DNA from: Odobenus rosmarus divergens
Lineage: Eukaryota; Chordata; Mammalia; Carnivora; Odobenidae
Direction: 5' to 3'
DNA: 64,000 bases
Assembly (NCBI RefSeq): GCF_000321225.1
Contig: NW_004450478.1
Location: 2,761,634-2,825,633 of the forward strand
The position numbers and the translations under genes were made by a program. Positions 25,409 through 38,379 of the stretch are shown one piece after another. The notes under the pieces were generated by a model, which saw only the letters and a program-made list of their open reading frames with translations, made no database searches and was not told the origin of the DNA. How positions within the stretch are numbered: the first letter of the stretch is position 1; each line of letters opens with the position of its first letter.

Positions 25409-25741
25409 CTGACATGCATTATAAAGGAGTTGGTGTTCTAGTTTTTTAATACCCAGAATCTGCTGAAACATCTCATAGAGTTGTTCCTTGCTCAGAATAA
25501 GTTCAGACACAGCACTTAGGGCCATTCTATTGGACTGTTTGCACATATCCTCTTCACCTCTGTAAATGGCATCATATTTAGCTATCCATGAACTAAGCAC
25601 CGTCTCTTTGCTCAAGCCATCAATTTCTGGCAGACTCCGCACACGTTTTTCTATGTTTTTCTTAAACACCTCTCTGAAGTCATTAGCAGAACACCCTCCA
25701 CTCTGAACCATTCTGGCCACTCGATCACTCTTCAGAAAAAC
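25409..25741 (-). CDS. CADPS2: CADPS2 coding exon, 111 codons (probably exon 3)
   Basis: One internal exon of calcium-dependent secretion activator 2, a priming factor for dense-core vesicle exocytosis that binds membranes and SNAREs. The translation starts [16 protein letters not shown] and ends HQLLYNACQ, which I recognise as the conserved CAPS-family segment N-terminal to the C2 and PH domains. The residues after the central EEDMCKQSN stretch fit CADPS2 better than its paralogue CADPS. The acceptor is a pyrimidine-rich tract ending TTCTAG before 25741; the donor at 25408 reads CAG|GTAAGT, a perfect consensus. The length is 333 bp with phase 0 at both ends, so skipping it would keep the frame. 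An in-frame reading that starts at 25720 begins with GTG inside the exon and is not a real start. Published work describes a human CADPS2 splice form lacking exon 3 that loses dynactin (p150Glued) binding; this exon fits that description, but the exon number is inferred. Confidence 0.95.
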
Positions 25742-27419
25742 CTAGAAGACACAAAAAACAGACAAAAAACCCATTTACAATTAGGCAGGAACACTAACAC
25801 TCCTTGCTTCTAACAATCCAGCCAGAATTATGACACCAAGTATTCTACAATGATTCAAAATGTTTTATAACATATGGTAAATAATGACATAAAGAAGGAC
25901 CCCAATCTTCTAAAATGATGAAGTGTTTACAAGAGGCAGTAATGAAAGCTAAGAAATCGTATGATGAGCCAACCTGAACTACATGCATCCCCACATGAAG
26001 GTCATGGGCATCTCTGCAACTGAATCCTTTCAGAGTTAAGAAGTTAATTGGAGATGTAAACTCAACTTCTTTATCTGTACTTTAGAGTTCTGGCTAGAGT
26101 TAATACCCAGAATAATACCCCTCCAGCAGGGAGGGGGTTCCCAATTATTTGAATGAGGATCTGAAGGTCAATAGCTGGTATCCAAGTCAGCACCCAGCAT
26201 GTATAACTTAATCAAAGCTGCTCCACAGCTGGCGGATTAGGGTGCAACCGTCCACCCATCCCTGACTTCACCAGTCCCCCAACTTCTTGCACATGTCTCA
26301 GAGCCGATAAGAATGGATGACAGAAAAGCAAAATCTGTAAGAAATATCTAGATGTTCCCTAGTACCAGGCAATAACATACAAAGACAACCACAGAGAGAA
26401 GTTCGTGAAATTGACAGGAAGAGATGGGTAATAATGTCTTACTGTGCAAAACATCAGAGTTGGCCTTAGAACTCTTTCTTCTAAGTTACAGACCCAAATA
26501 TCAACAAATATCAGTCAAGATTCATTAAATATCTATTCCATCATCAACAGTCCTAAGAATCCTCTTCGAAGCAGGTAACACTGCTTTTGTTCCTATTTTT
26601 CCTATGACGACAAAAAATTCTCCCAGAAGAGCCTGTAGGATTATTCAGTGCAGTCCCAATGAGTTAGATCTGTTAAGCTTATGAAACAAAAATCATGTCA
26701 ACTTTTACCCTAAAAACTGACTTAGAATAATGGTACTGAGTTAGGACCCCACTACTTGGACTAGACTATCATCATGTCTGTCTGGCGTGTGGGTAAGCAG
26801 CACACATGTTCTGTATAAAGTGGCCTCACTGGTTCCACTGACCGTCACCTGACTCTAAACTTTTCCCCAGTATTTGATTTCTCCCCTTTTAGAGTCATTC
26901 ACCCAAAATGTTGTTTCCTATCTTTGCTCAAGGGCCAGAGGATTCCTGACTCTTGAACATTTTGGCTAATGTACTGAAATAGGGGTTGTAAATTCTACAT
27001 TGGGCAAACATTTAACACATATACACAATGTTTCCTGTCTCTTCATCAGCTGTGCCTCAGTCAGTATAGAAAAGACTTATTTTCTGTTTCTAAGCTGAAA
27101 CTAATTCTTAAGAGACAGGTGTAAGAATAATGCCTTTATGCAGATCAACGAAAATAAAGATATTCCACAATGTACTTTGTCCAAGAATACCATTAACTAC
27201 TTCGGGACACATTAAGGGTGCCTTCATCTCCTTTGCCACCCTCATTTCATTGCACAACTCTCACTGGGTACTAGAATTCAAGAGAAATTATATATACACG
27301 TATTTTTTCCTAATTCCTATGAGACTTTTATATTGCTAAATGGGAACATATGGAAGCTCAGGAGTCAAAGTAGTCAATTTATTACTTTTCTGTGCTACCC
27401 TCCCAGTACCCTGCCTGTG

Positions 27420-27900
27420 TCAGCACAACTTTACAAAGTGTTGGAGGGACACTGGAGGAAGAAGGGCTCTCTTCTTACACCTGCAGGCATGTGGCATGAA
27501 CACATGGGCAACTTATTCCCAGCCTGAGGGTGGCTTCCTAGTGCACCGCCCCCACTGGCAGATCCCCAGTGAGTTCTACAGTGCTGCACCTCAGAAGGCA
27601 GACTCCCCAGTTGTCCCATTAGAGTGGCACTTCAGTCAAACTCTCTGCCATGCAGTAGGACACGCCACATCTTCTCCAATGAGGTCTGGATCCCAGGCTT
27701 TGAGATGTGGGGAGCAGGACCCTCTTCCAGATTTGTCCCTTCCCTGGATGCTGTGTTCCCTCTATCTGCTACTCCTATATTCTCCACTTTTCCTCACCCA
27801 TTGCAACCAATCTCTCACTGATTAAATTTTCCCTACTCAGTTGTGTGGCTTCTGTCTCCAGATTGCACCCCGATACAGAAATAAAAGTAGCATTCTTTCT
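27420..27900 (+). repeat. Possible solitary LTR, unidentified
   Basis: GC-richer block in AT-rich intron ending with ATTGCAACCAATCTCTCACT, GATTAAATTTTCCCTACTCA and GTGTGGCTTCTGTCTCCAG, a layout like a retroviral LTR 3' half. No internal retroviral sequence and no clear duplication. The 161-codon open frame here matches nothing I know. Confidence 0.25.
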
Positions 27901-28219
27901 ATGGGAGAGTATTTAGAGTTGAGACAAACAACTTTTAAAAATTTGGTAACTGCGTACGAAGCTGGAACAGCAAGATATGTTTAATGTGCAATATAAAGAC
28001 CTTAATGCTGGCTTCAGAAAAAGCTTTTAATTACTTGGTATCTAACACTTTTAAGTTGGCAGGGATTTTTATTTTTCTCAACTTCTGCCTAACTCAGTCC
28101 TCAATTCTACCAAGTAACCCAACAATGTTTTTTGAAGCAAGGATAATAAGTCTTTGGAGTGTTAACTCCCCTATAAAACCCTACCTAAAACCATACTAAC
28201 TCAGTCAAATTACATGTTA

Positions 28220-28600
28220 TTTATGGATACTTACTAAGTAACCTTGTGTCGGGCCTTTTGCTAAGTATTGAGGGGACAGAAGAGTGAACGGGCCAGAGAC
28301 CCTGCCCTCAAAGCTCACACAACCAGAGAGAGACAGGATAAATAATAGAGTAAGAGCAAGAATGGCAGCCTATTCAAGGGGAGTAAAGAAAAGGAAGTTA
28401 TGAACTCCACTGTCTAGGGACAAGGCTGAGGACAAAGGGGGCACAAAACAAAGACAGGGACCTGTGATTTGAATGACCTGTGGGTTGAAGGGGAAAAGGG
28501 AGAAAACACATTTCAGGAAAACAACAGAAGTAAAAAGCATAGAGGAATAAACAGCATGGCCTTTTGAGGGCAATGTAAGAACTTTCATCCTGCAAGGGCA
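28220..28600 (-). repeat. L2 fragment
   Basis: Antisense L2 start: 'TTGCTAAGTATTGAGGGGAC', 'CCCTGCCCTCAAAGCTCACA', 'GACAGGATAAATAATAG'. It may extend to about 29600, where wording such as GATGGCTGGGAAACCCAGG is compatible but weak. The 172-codon frame on the minus strand lies in this repeat. Confidence 0.6.
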
Positions 28601-29739
28601 TTAAATTTAAGGGTGAGGGCAACAAAAGTTGTGCCAAGCAGACCAATAGAGACCAGATGGCAAAATGCACTGTGTGCCAAGCAAGGGATCTGAGCTCTCT
28701 CTGATAACTGAGAGTCGGTGATGGCTGGGAAACCCAGGTATTAACATGCTGAGAAACAAGAGTTACACAAAAAACTGGTGGCAGCATCAAGGGTAGATGG
28801 CAATAAACCAGAACAGAGATTGGGATATCAGTTATCCAACAAGTACAGACCAGGTAAAAATAGGAAGGGTTTGATCTAGGGCAGAGGTCATGGGCTAGAG
28901 AACTAGGGAGAGGCAAGAGGGAGTTAGAGAAGACAGAATTAACATATGTTGGTTATTTACAGAATGTAAAAAGGCAGGAAAATTTTCATGATTTTTTTTA
29001 AACTGGGGTGCCTAGATTCCATTAACCAAAGAAGAATACAGATGAACAACATATTTGTGGGGCGGGGCATCAGGGATTATTAGCTTAGTTTTGGTAGGGG
29101 TCAGCTTTGAAGACAAAGTAAACTAAAAACAAAGAGTCAAGAACAAGACTCTAAGAAATACCTACATTTAAACAATTGGCAGAAGAACTTGATCCAAGAG
29201 AGGCTGGTAGTGTCAGAGAAGTAGAAGGCAAAATACCGTATTAGTGATCAAGAGGGGAGAGCATCTCAAGAGAAAGAGAATCAAATGCCACAAGAGAAAT
29301 CAACTAAGTTAAGAATAGACTGGTCTGTATCACCAGAGGTCTCCTTTGACAGAGATTTCCTGGTGTGGAAGAGAGTGGGAGCCCATCTACAGGAGATGAA
29401 AGAGGACAAGTTGCCAAAATTAAGACAGCAAACATCTTTTCTTTTAGGAAGCAGGAATAAAAAAAAAGGGAATGAGAGAGAAGCTGGACTGGGTAACTGC
29501 ATTTAGGCAAGGAGGGAGACAAGTCAGGAAAGGGGTAGTTTAAGGTATGGATGACAAAATAATGATGATGTGGCCCCCCTGAGATTAGGATTGCAATTTC
29601 ATGTGAGACCCGAAGCAGAAACATCAGCTAAAAGCTACTCCCTGGTTCTTAACGTTAAGGTACTGTGAGATGACAAGACATATTTATCATTTTGAGTTGC
29701 TAAATTCTGGGATAATTTGTTATACAGCAATACGTAATA

Positions 29740-30020
29740 CATTCATATACCCACACAGTTTACTCTTGCTTCATGCGGGTCTCCGTTATATCATTTTTCT
29801 GAGAGAAGTCCCCCCACCGCACCCCCGCCTATTTGTCATTCTTACCCTTTTATCTTGCTCTAGTTTTCTTTTTAGTACATGGCACCAGATACATATTTGT
29901 CTCCCCAAAATAGAAAGTATGTACCACCAGAGCAGACACTCGGTTTTGTATGCTTCTGAATCCAGTGCCTAATATGGAGCCTGTCCTATAATTAGAGCTG
30001 AATAAAGATTCGTTGAAGAA
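29740..30020 (+). repeat. L2 3' end
   Basis: Sense: 'CACCAGAGCAGACACTCGG', 'CTGAATCCAGTGCCTAATAT', then 'GAGCTGAATAAAGATTCGTT'. This is the family pattern of '...GCAGGGACTTTGTCT... CCAGTGCCTAGCACA... TCAATAAATATTTGTTGAA'. Confidence 0.65.
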
Positions 30021-30559
30021 AGTAAGGACTATCTATAGATACTGAATTCTCTTGAAGCTAAAGAAGATTAGATAGGCATCTAGCTCCCAGATTTCCTGAG
30101 CTATGGATGCCTGTATGAGAGGAACCAGGAGACAGATACACACTAAAAAACCGAACTTATAAGACGTGGTACGGATGAAAGGAATACACTCCAGCAGACA
30201 AGAGAGAGTTTGCATGAGGAAGGAAAAGCAATGATCTGAAAGCAGGAGTAAGCAACAGTCCTCCTCTGATCTGAGGTATAGGGAAGGAAGGCCTACCATC
30301 CTAAGAAGGCTGCTTTTCTCTTCCGTGCTCTCCTTTGGGATTCTGTGCTGACGAGCATCCATTTTGCACATGCTCCCAATTCTGACACCATCACAAAGCA
30401 CGATCCAACAAATGATCCTCGTATCACTCAAGCTTCAGACATGGCTAATACCAACCAATAGCTCTCCTTACGTGTAAGGTTAGGGTGCCAGTGGGACAAA
30501 GCGCGTAACAGAATGCATGACTTTTCCTATTGTTTGCTATCTGCTTCAGTGAATGTCAG

Positions 30560-31430
30560 ACCCTACTTCTTCTGAGACCCGGAAACCATTCTCAACTCCT
30601 CCATCTTCTCCATGTTTATTTCCCAACTTACAACTTGTCACTAAACCCTGATGACCCCACCAGCCCCTAAATTCCTCTCAGATCATCTTTGCCTCCTCTT
30701 GTGCCCACAAGAGTTCTTCACGCCCCTCATTGTCTCAGCTGGCTAAGAGCAATAGCCTCCTAACTAGGCGTCCTACCTCACAAATTTTCCTAAAAGCCAC
30801 CCAACTCCCATTTCCCCAACTTTTTCCCTTCAGTAGTATCAAACTAGTGGTTTTGTTTGTTTGTTTTTTAAATCTGGTCATTTCAATCCTTCTCCAGCTT
30901 ACAAATTCTTCACTGACTTTCCACCAAAATTGTCACCAAGGTCCTACTTCAAATAGCTCCAAACTGCCACTCTGGCTTCATCACTAGGCATTCTCCCTTG
31001 CTCATTCTCCATGCACTAGCTCCGCTCGTCTTCTTTCCAAAACTTCACACCATCTCACCATCATCTAATTATCTCTTAATAATGCATTAGATCCCCACTC
31101 CATCAACCCTTCTTTAGTGATTCCTTCACCGATTGCCTTGAATCAGCCTGATCCTGTGTTGTTTGTATGTAATCCTAGTACCCTTTTTTCTCCTTTAAAG
31201 TACTTATCACTTTGTAATTGTGATAATTAAGTGCAGGTTCCAGTGCCATTTTTTTTTTTTTTTTTTTTTTTTACTCACTATAGAGTGTAAGCCTCCACAG
31301 TGGAGAGTGAAACCAAAGACGGTTTCACTCTCCACTGTATCTTAGTGCCTACCACCAGTCCAAGCACTAAGAGCAAGCACTTAGAAAATATCCACGGAAT
31401 GAGCTAATGAGGAGGGAATGAATGGTATGG
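30560..31430 (+). repeat. L2 3' region with poly(T) tract
   Basis: Long sense L2: 'AGCAATAGCCTCCTAACTAG', 'CTTCACTGACTTTCCACC', 'CCTTCTTTAGTGATTCC', 'GTACTTATCACTTTG', 'ATCTTAGTGCCTACCACC'. A run of 24 T (31249..31272) interrupts it, and it contains a perfect hairpin at 31297..31338. Confidence 0.75.
31297..31338. other. Perfect 18-bp inverted repeat, 6-bp loop
   Basis: ACAGTGGAGAGTGAAACC (31297..31314), loop AAAGAC, then its exact reverse complement (31321..31338). The right arm follows the L2 consensus order; the left arm replaces expected L2 sequence. Confidence 0.9.
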
Positions 31431-31989
31431 ATGGTTATTTCCCCATCCATGCACTTGCATAACTTCAATTAACCACTAAGATTTACTGATTTTTAATTAT
31501 ATGCTTAACCTAAGACATAGACCTTGTCCACATGAATGGGAGAAAGACATCTCAGAAGGATGTATGAGTAATGTCACAGAGGAAAGTAAAACTAGTTTTG
31601 TGAAAATGTATATTGTTTAAAAACAATGCATAAATGACAATCTGCTGTAATTGCAGAAATGATAGTTTTTAAAGATTTTTCAGGTATTATAAGTTATGGA
31701 ACTAACAATGATGGACTTAGTCCCAGGAGATATAAACGATCTTAATCTTGTATCCTCTCACAGAAATAACTGAATTAAAGGCAGATAAAGTGTGGCCATA
31801 TAAAGAGGCTGGTCCTAGAAGTTGGTCTCCAAGCCTGGTACCAGCTTTCTGCTCTAAGCCCCAGGATCCTCAAAGAGATTCTGTCTGGGGTACATCTAGG
31901 GCACCATATTGGTACTGAAGCAGCCATGGGAATTCTGTTTATGGACAAACTCACTGATGAGCAGGTATTCTGTCTCCCTACAGCTCTTC

Positions 31990-32115
31990 ACATGTTATCT
32001 CCTTTTGTGCCCACAATCACCCTATGCCATCTTTATCTTTTTTTTTTTTTTATAGATTAAGTGATTTAGGCTGTGAAGTAACTGGCCTAAGGTCACATAT
32101 TGGAAGAACAGAGAC
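31990..32115 (-). repeat. MIR SINE fragment
   Basis: Antisense MIR: 'CCACAATCACCCTATGCCAT', 'AGTAACTGGCCTAAGGTCAC', split by a 16-T run at about 32038-32053. Confidence 0.6.
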
Positions 32116-33114
32116 TAATGGAATCCAAAAGCAACAGTACTTATTCTCTCGAAATTCTCCCACTCTTATCCAAGGTTTACCCCTGGCAGCCATAATTCTG
32201 ATTGGTAATTCCACAGATGTTGGCCCATACCCATCAGTGACCTTTATGTGAAAATGTCATCGAACACCCAACCAGTTCAGTGTGGAAGTTAGAAAAGGGA
32301 CATCAAAAAACTGTAACATAGCATGTAGTCAGTTTTCCATATTTTAGCGAGTTATATCTTGTACAGGCGCCTGCTGAGCACCAATGGTGCTTTCCATTCA
32401 CCTGCTCGGTTTATATACTAAAACAGTCATGGTGAGTAACAAAACTGAAATGTGAGGACTACCACAGAATACTGTATCTGCAAAAAGTCTGCTCAGCTGT
32501 CCAAATAAAACTTCAAGTACACTTTTCCACAAAAGCACTTATTGTTCCCACATTACTTTTGATCTGATCCATGCATTGCTTCTTTGCTTCAGAAGGATTG
32601 TATAATGATGAGAAGAACATTATCTGCTTGCCAAATCATTGTGGCTATCCATGAGATGCTTCCTGGGAAGGCTGCCCACATGTGTTCTGCCAGGAAAAAC
32701 ACGGAGAAAGTACAGAGCCCCACTTGTAAGAGATGCCTTTTTCTCCTTAATAATGCCAACTACTACTAATTCCCATACTGTATGCTGTGCATAAACAATG
32801 GCTGTTTTTAAAATGATTTCTCAGGTGTTACCAATTCATGAAGGCTTTTAACAGTGATGGATTTAGTCCCACTACATGTCAATTTCTCATTTTCTATTGT
32901 CAACACCAGTATTTATCAGCTCACTTCATATGCCCAAAGCCAGTCATTAGGTTCCCTATCGAGACTGTATTGTGTCAGTCTCTTCATCCATCTGGGGTCT
33001 TTCAAGCTGCCTTTCCAGTCTTCCCTTCCACCTCTCTGGAGAACATAGTTTCTGTTCCAATAAAGGGGCACACTTGTTTAGCACAACACTCGACAAGTTT
33101 CTTCTCCCATACCT

Positions 33115-33640
33115 CACCCATTTGTTCCATAAATATGTTGTCAAAACATACTATGTGCTGGGCAATGTGCTCAGTATTGGAAATATACTAGTGAGCCAAA
33201 GATGAGTTTGCTGCCTTCACAGAACTTATACTGGAGGAAAAGAAATAATTACACAAACTAATAGGACTGCAGCTCAGTGAATACTATTAGGAATTTCTGG
33301 AGTCATGAGAGTTTGTAACCAAGTTCTGAACTCATCTGAGGAGGTCACAGAGGATTCCCTAAGGAGGTGAGTGGAGATACGAAAATGGAGAGGAATTCAT
33401 TTGGAAATGTGGGGAGACCAAGGGATAGTGGATGGGGGAAACAGCTGGTCTAAGTGGGCTTGAAATGGTCCTTGGGCTTCAGTGAAGGGAGTAAGGATCT
33501 AGGGGAATGAGAATATGCTAGAAAGGAGGTTCAGGATTCATAAGACTTGGAAGGTATTTGGTTTTTATCTCGAGAACATGGAATGCTTTCCAAACATTAA
33601 AGTCAAGGAGTCATGTGATTAAAACAGCATTTTGAAAAAA
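33115..33640 (-). repeat. L2 fragment
   Basis: Antisense L2: 'CATACTATGTGCTGGGCAAT', 'GTGCTCAGTATTGGAAATAT', 'CTGCCTTCACAGAACTTATA', then 'TTTTTATCTCGAGAACATGG' and 'AAGGAGTCATGTGATTAAAA' further in, as expected. Confidence 0.75.
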
Positions 33641-33699
33641 GCTAGAATATTAACCTTCACAACACAAAGTAGGTGCTAGCATCTATTCTGAAGGCTTTA

Positions 33700-33850
33700 A
33701 AAAATAATTAAAAAAATTAAAAAATAAAGCATAGAGGGGAGAAAAGAAACAGGCCAGAGATCACGTAGCCAGGAGTGGAAGAGTGGAAAAATGAAAGTTT
33801 AAGCCCAGACGGTCTCACTTGAGAGCCCTCTTCTTGCCCCGCCCCCGCCC
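33700..33850 (-). repeat. Probable MIR fragment
   Basis: 'GCCAGAGATCACGTAGCC', 'AGGAGTGGAAGAGTGG' and 'AAGCCCAGACGGTCTCACTT' resemble the antisense MIR middle and end. Confidence 0.4.
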
Positions 33851-35283
33851 CCATGCAATCCAATTTGGGGATTTACCAGGTTATGGTTCATTAAAAATGA
33901 GCAACAGATTTGAGGGGATGAAAAGAATCGGGAGGTGGAAGTTTCTCCTGTTACTCTCTACCTCCTCTATGAAGCTTCTCACTGCTTGATACCATTTCTT
34001 TATTCTGAGCCTTCGGGGAGGAGCGCCCCATCCTCCCTGAAGGGATCAAACATAGCTGTCCTCATGCCACAGCAAATTCTGTAGAGCATCACTGTATTTC
34101 TCCCTTACTTAGGCTATGAATTTCATTAGACCTGCACCTTTAAACCTCTGTAAGGTCTGGTATCATTCAACACTCAAATTTTAAAGGAAATCATGAGGTC
34201 CTTTTATTAGTAATGTACTTTGGAAAGTTACTGAATCCAAAAGGTGGTGTTTTGACCCCTGTGGGATGTAGTTTTCCCTGATTCAGTGTAAGTTAATGTA
34301 GATTGCAAAGTAATTTTAGTAAAGCTAAATTTATTCAATATTATAATAGGAATCATAGGTTCAACAAGCCACTTATTTATAGTACAATGTTAATAAATTG
34401 TGGGTTAATTTTTTCTTATTGTGGTTGATCTTTCTTGGCAAAAAATAGAAAGGATATACTTGACCTTGGTGTTCACTGATCCATGAATTCCAAAAGTTTG
34501 GAAACCAATGATTTAACCAGTCCCTTTCCCTTATCAAGTGTAAAAAAAAAAAAAAAAAGATAAAAAAAACTGATAGCAAACAATCTTTTATTTGAAAAAT
34601 AAATTAGGTAAGTGATAAGTTTACACCTCTATCTTTAAACTAGAAAGCAGATGCTCTCAAATGACCCTTCCTTGTAACTAACCTAACACCCTTAGAGCAA
34701 ATCTAAACCCTCTAAGCTACAAAAATCTTCTTGCATTGTCCTGTGGTTCAACTGAGGAAAGTTTATATCCAAATAAACAAAGATCTGAAACATATGAAAC
34801 TTTTTTTGGTAAAAATATATGCTATTCCTATCATCAATATTACAGAGTGTTTAGAAAGTTTTTTTTTTTTAATCTAGTATCAGCTAATAGCAGATCCTTT
34901 AGTTTTCTTTATAGGTATTTTTCCAACCCAATGATTTCCTTAAACTTCCCTAAGCCAATGGCATACTTTCCTTAACCCTGTAACAACAGAGCCTGAAACT
35001 AAAAAAGTTACCAAGCCACTCACTCTAAGGACAAACATACACAGAGAAGCAAGATCACTGGGCACCAGCTGGCCTTCCAATCCCGAGACTGAGATGGTTT
35101 AGGGTTAAAAAAAAAAAAAAAAAAATCACGTTCACAGTGGAAAAGCTAAGACATAGCAAATGTGAATTTCTACAGTAAATTTCTATATGAATATATAAAG
35201 TGAAAAAAGACACTACCCTCCCTCAACCCATGCCCTCACTCTTATTTCATTCCACATTTCATGGTACCACAGAAAACACTAAG

Positions 35284-35481
35284 GGGTGCCTCGGTGGCTC
35301 ACTTGTTTAAGGGTCTGCCTTTGGCCCCAGTCATGATCCCAGGGTCCTGGGATCAAGTCCCATGTCGGGCTCCCTGTTCAGTGGGGAGCCTGCTTCTCCC
35401 TCTGCCCCTCCCCAGTGCTTGTGGGCTTTCTCTAACAAAAATCTTTAAAAAAAAAAAGAAAAGAAAAAAGAAAAAAGAAAA
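35284..35481 (+). mobile_element. Can-SINE with purine tail
   Basis: Sense copy with an extended (A)nG tail. Perfect 13-bp target duplication AGAAAACACTAAG (35271..35283 and 35482..35494). Confidence 0.95.
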
Positions 35482-36463
35482 AGAAAACACTAAGTTCCTG
35501 GGTTGAGCTATTTTGTTCTATCTATTTTATAAAGTGATTTTTTTCCCTCATGCTACAGAAAAAATTTTAATTTAGTGTATTACTTCTGTAGTCTCATAGT
35601 ATTTAATGTTCAATAAATCCTTTATTATATGGAGCAAAGAGAATGTGCTCAGTCTTCCAGCTTTACAATATTCCAAAGTCAATTCTGTAATTCTGTTCAC
35701 TTCACCCTCATTTCTGTGCCACTCTCCTTTTGTCAGCGGGGAAATAATGTAACACACACCGGAGGGGAATCAGACCCGGGTGTTTAGGGTGTGACACGAG
35801 CTGAGAAACCCTGCAGCATCCTGGCTCAGTCTCCTCACTAGTGGAAGAGGGATAACAACTTTCTTAACACAACTTTAGTATTACAGAATAAATCAAGAGT
35901 TTAGTCAGTGTTAATGGGAAGTGTGAGCCATGGACCAAGCCAGTACCCAAATTATTAATATCTGTCCATCACTAAGTACGGAGAATTTTTAGAAACTTAC
36001 AGTGATGTGACATTGCCCTGACATCCAAAAGCAGAATTCTACACCAACATTTTGTTATGAAAGTGTCCACACAGAAAAACTGAAAGAAAGGTTTGTAGTG
36101 GTTTGAAAAATCATTTAACCAATATCAGTCCTTTATCTAATGTGAAGAAATCATAAGTTAAAACATGCAACAACTGCCTTTGTTCTGACCTATACCTCCA
36201 GGCTAGATTCTACAAATGACATTTTAGTCTAGCATTTCTCTCACATATCCATCTACACCTCCATCAATCCAAATTATTTTTGTTGTGCAATTCAGAATAA
36301 GTCAAACACATGATTTTTATTTTACAAAATAATCTGCAATGGATTGGAAAACAAATACCGGCCCCTTCGCTGCAGGTACAGTAGTAGCTCAGGACACTTT
36401 TGAGAAGACTGGTGATATACTAATGTTGACACAGAAAATTTAGAAAGAATATTTCTAAAAACC

Positions 36464-36631
36464 GGGTGCACAGGTGGCTCAGTCAGTTAAGCATCTGCCT
36501 TCGGCTCAGGTCATGATCCTGGAGTCCTGGGATTGAGCCCTGCATCCGGCTCCCTGCTCAGCGGGGAGTCTGCTTCTCCCTCTGCTCCTTACCCTGCTCT
36601 TGCTCTCACTCTAATAAATAAAAACTTAAAA
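36464..36631 (+). mobile_element. Can-SINE
   Basis: Sense copy with a perfect 16-bp target duplication AATATTTCTAAAAACC (36448..36463 and 36632..36647), so comparatively young. Confidence 0.96.
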
Positions 36632-37089
36632 AATATTTCTAAAAACCAAGTTGCTTTATTTTCTACAATATTGTCAAGATACTAGAGAATGAGCTACTAC
36701 CCTTTCATACTCTAGGTATCTAAAACATGACTCTTAAGGATACCAAGTTACTTACTCTTGACAAGCCAGGAGCCTACAGCAGAGAAATGAAGTTCCAAAA
36801 TGAAAATGAAATAAAATTCTGAAAAGTCAATCTTCAAAGCAAACATCCTAAGTCAAAGAAAAATGAGCCCAAAAACCACTGAACTACAATCTCTCTGGCA
36901 TCTAATGGCTCTCAATAAATATTTGTTGAATCAATTTCTGTAGTTTATACCTTGTAGTTATTCATTTTTCCACCAGATGGCAACTATGCATGGAACAATG
37001 TTGGTTTTTAATCCCAGGATTGGGTTTTCAGGATAGTGAGGGACTGCAAAGGTACAAATCCAAGAGCCTTTCAGAACTTGGATTCCCCT

Positions 37090-37235
37090 GGGGCGCCTGG
37101 GTGGCTCCATGGGTTTAGGTGTCTGACTCTTGATTTCGGCTCTGGTCATGATCTCAAGGTCGTGGAATGGAATTTTGGGTTGGGCTCGCACTCAGCGGGG
37201 AGTCTGAGGATTCTCTCCCTCTGCCTTATCCCTTG
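37090..37235 (+). mobile_element. Can-SINE, older subtype, 3'-truncated
   Basis: Head GGGGCGCCTGGGTGGCTCCA, but the body reads TGTCTGACTCTTGATTTCGG and ATGATCTCAAGGTCGTGG, unlike the other copies and closer to the older subfamily. There is no A-tail; the sequence passes into L2-like DNA near 37235. Confidence 0.88.
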
Positions 37236-37429
37236 CTTCCTAGTGGCAATACTTGCCTTATAGTAGTACTGTTCTCACAGACTTCTATCCCCTATAATAC
37301 CAAAGGAAATGTAAGTTCTTCCCAAGGCCATTCTTCGAATTTTTAATGGCAGCTAACATGGTGTTCAACCTTCCAGGTTAACCACTGCTCAAGCGACAGG
37401 CCCCCTTACTAAGCTGGTGGCTCTCCACA

Positions 37430-37735
37430 CATGCTGCAATTCCCACATATGTGTTCCCATGCAGAGCCTGCATTCTTTCCAGGTCTTTGGTTCCATTGTT
37501 CATCTTCTTAGTGAAGCCTCCTCCATTTAAAACTGCAACTCTGCCTCTGACGGTTCCTGCCCTGTTTTCAGTTTTATTTTTCTCCACAGCCCTTACAACC
37601 ATTTAAAGTATTACATCTGTACTATAACTTAATCCCAGCAGAAAGCAAGTTCCATTAGAGCAATGGGATCTGTATGGTTCACCCTTGTACTTCCAGGTCG
37701 ATCAATATCTGTTGAATGAATGAAATCATCAGTGA
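37430..37735 (+). repeat. L2 3' region
   Basis: Sense: 'TCTTAGTGAAGCCTCCTCC', 'CAGCAGAAAGCAAGTTCCAT', 'GGATCTGTATGGTTCACCC', 'CAATATCTGTTGAATGAATG', the L2 terminal pattern. Confidence 0.7.
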
Positions 37736-38379
37736 ATTTGCCATTGGGGTAAGATCTCACCATTAACACGAAAAGGAGTAATTCTAACTACAGAAGCAGT
37801 GGTGCTATTAACACAGAAGATGCCACGCACCTTCAGGTGGCCTGCTTAGATGTAGTTCTGCTACATTTTTATGGACACTAGGTCTCCCTCATTTGTGAAG
37901 CTGAGTTTATGAACCCAAACCTTGGAATTTATATAATTCCCTCCTGCATTTCATCTATTGTCCTAATATTTTCAGATCTTTACTAAATAGGTGGTATTAG
38001 GAACCATCTTTACCCAGTGTGGGCTGCCCAACCTAGTGTTTGGACTGCCCTAAGCTCTTTCTGTTTTGGGTTTTTTTCTAACTTTCTACTTTGGAACTCA
38101 TATGCTTTCTCACAAATCCCCTGGCAGTGTAATAGTAATGATAGAGAAACCAGAACTGGGAGAGGAAAGGAATAAGCATTTATATGCACAAGTCATGCAC
38201 AAATCAGAGAAGTTGGGCACATGAAATATGCCTAAATGTGTCTCTTAATGTAACAATAGCAACTTTTATCTGTGTACTGCTTTAAGATGCACAATTATCT
38301 TCATTTATACTTTTTCATTCTGATTACGTCTATGTGATACATCCTTTTTTGAACATAAACTGACTTTGAGACCCAGTAG

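Noticed and set aside
27340..27825. 161-codon plus-strand open frame
   Set aside because: No recognisable domain, low-complexity composition, overlapping frames of similar length on both strands, and it lies in an LTR-like block.
28398..28916. 172-codon minus-strand open frame
   Set aside because: It covers an antisense L2 fragment; the cysteine/leucine/serine-rich translation is typical of translated pyrimidine-rich repeat DNA.
30033..30431. 132-codon minus-strand frame
   Set aside because: Begins beside an L2 3' end, with no family resemblance or splice context; treated as chance.
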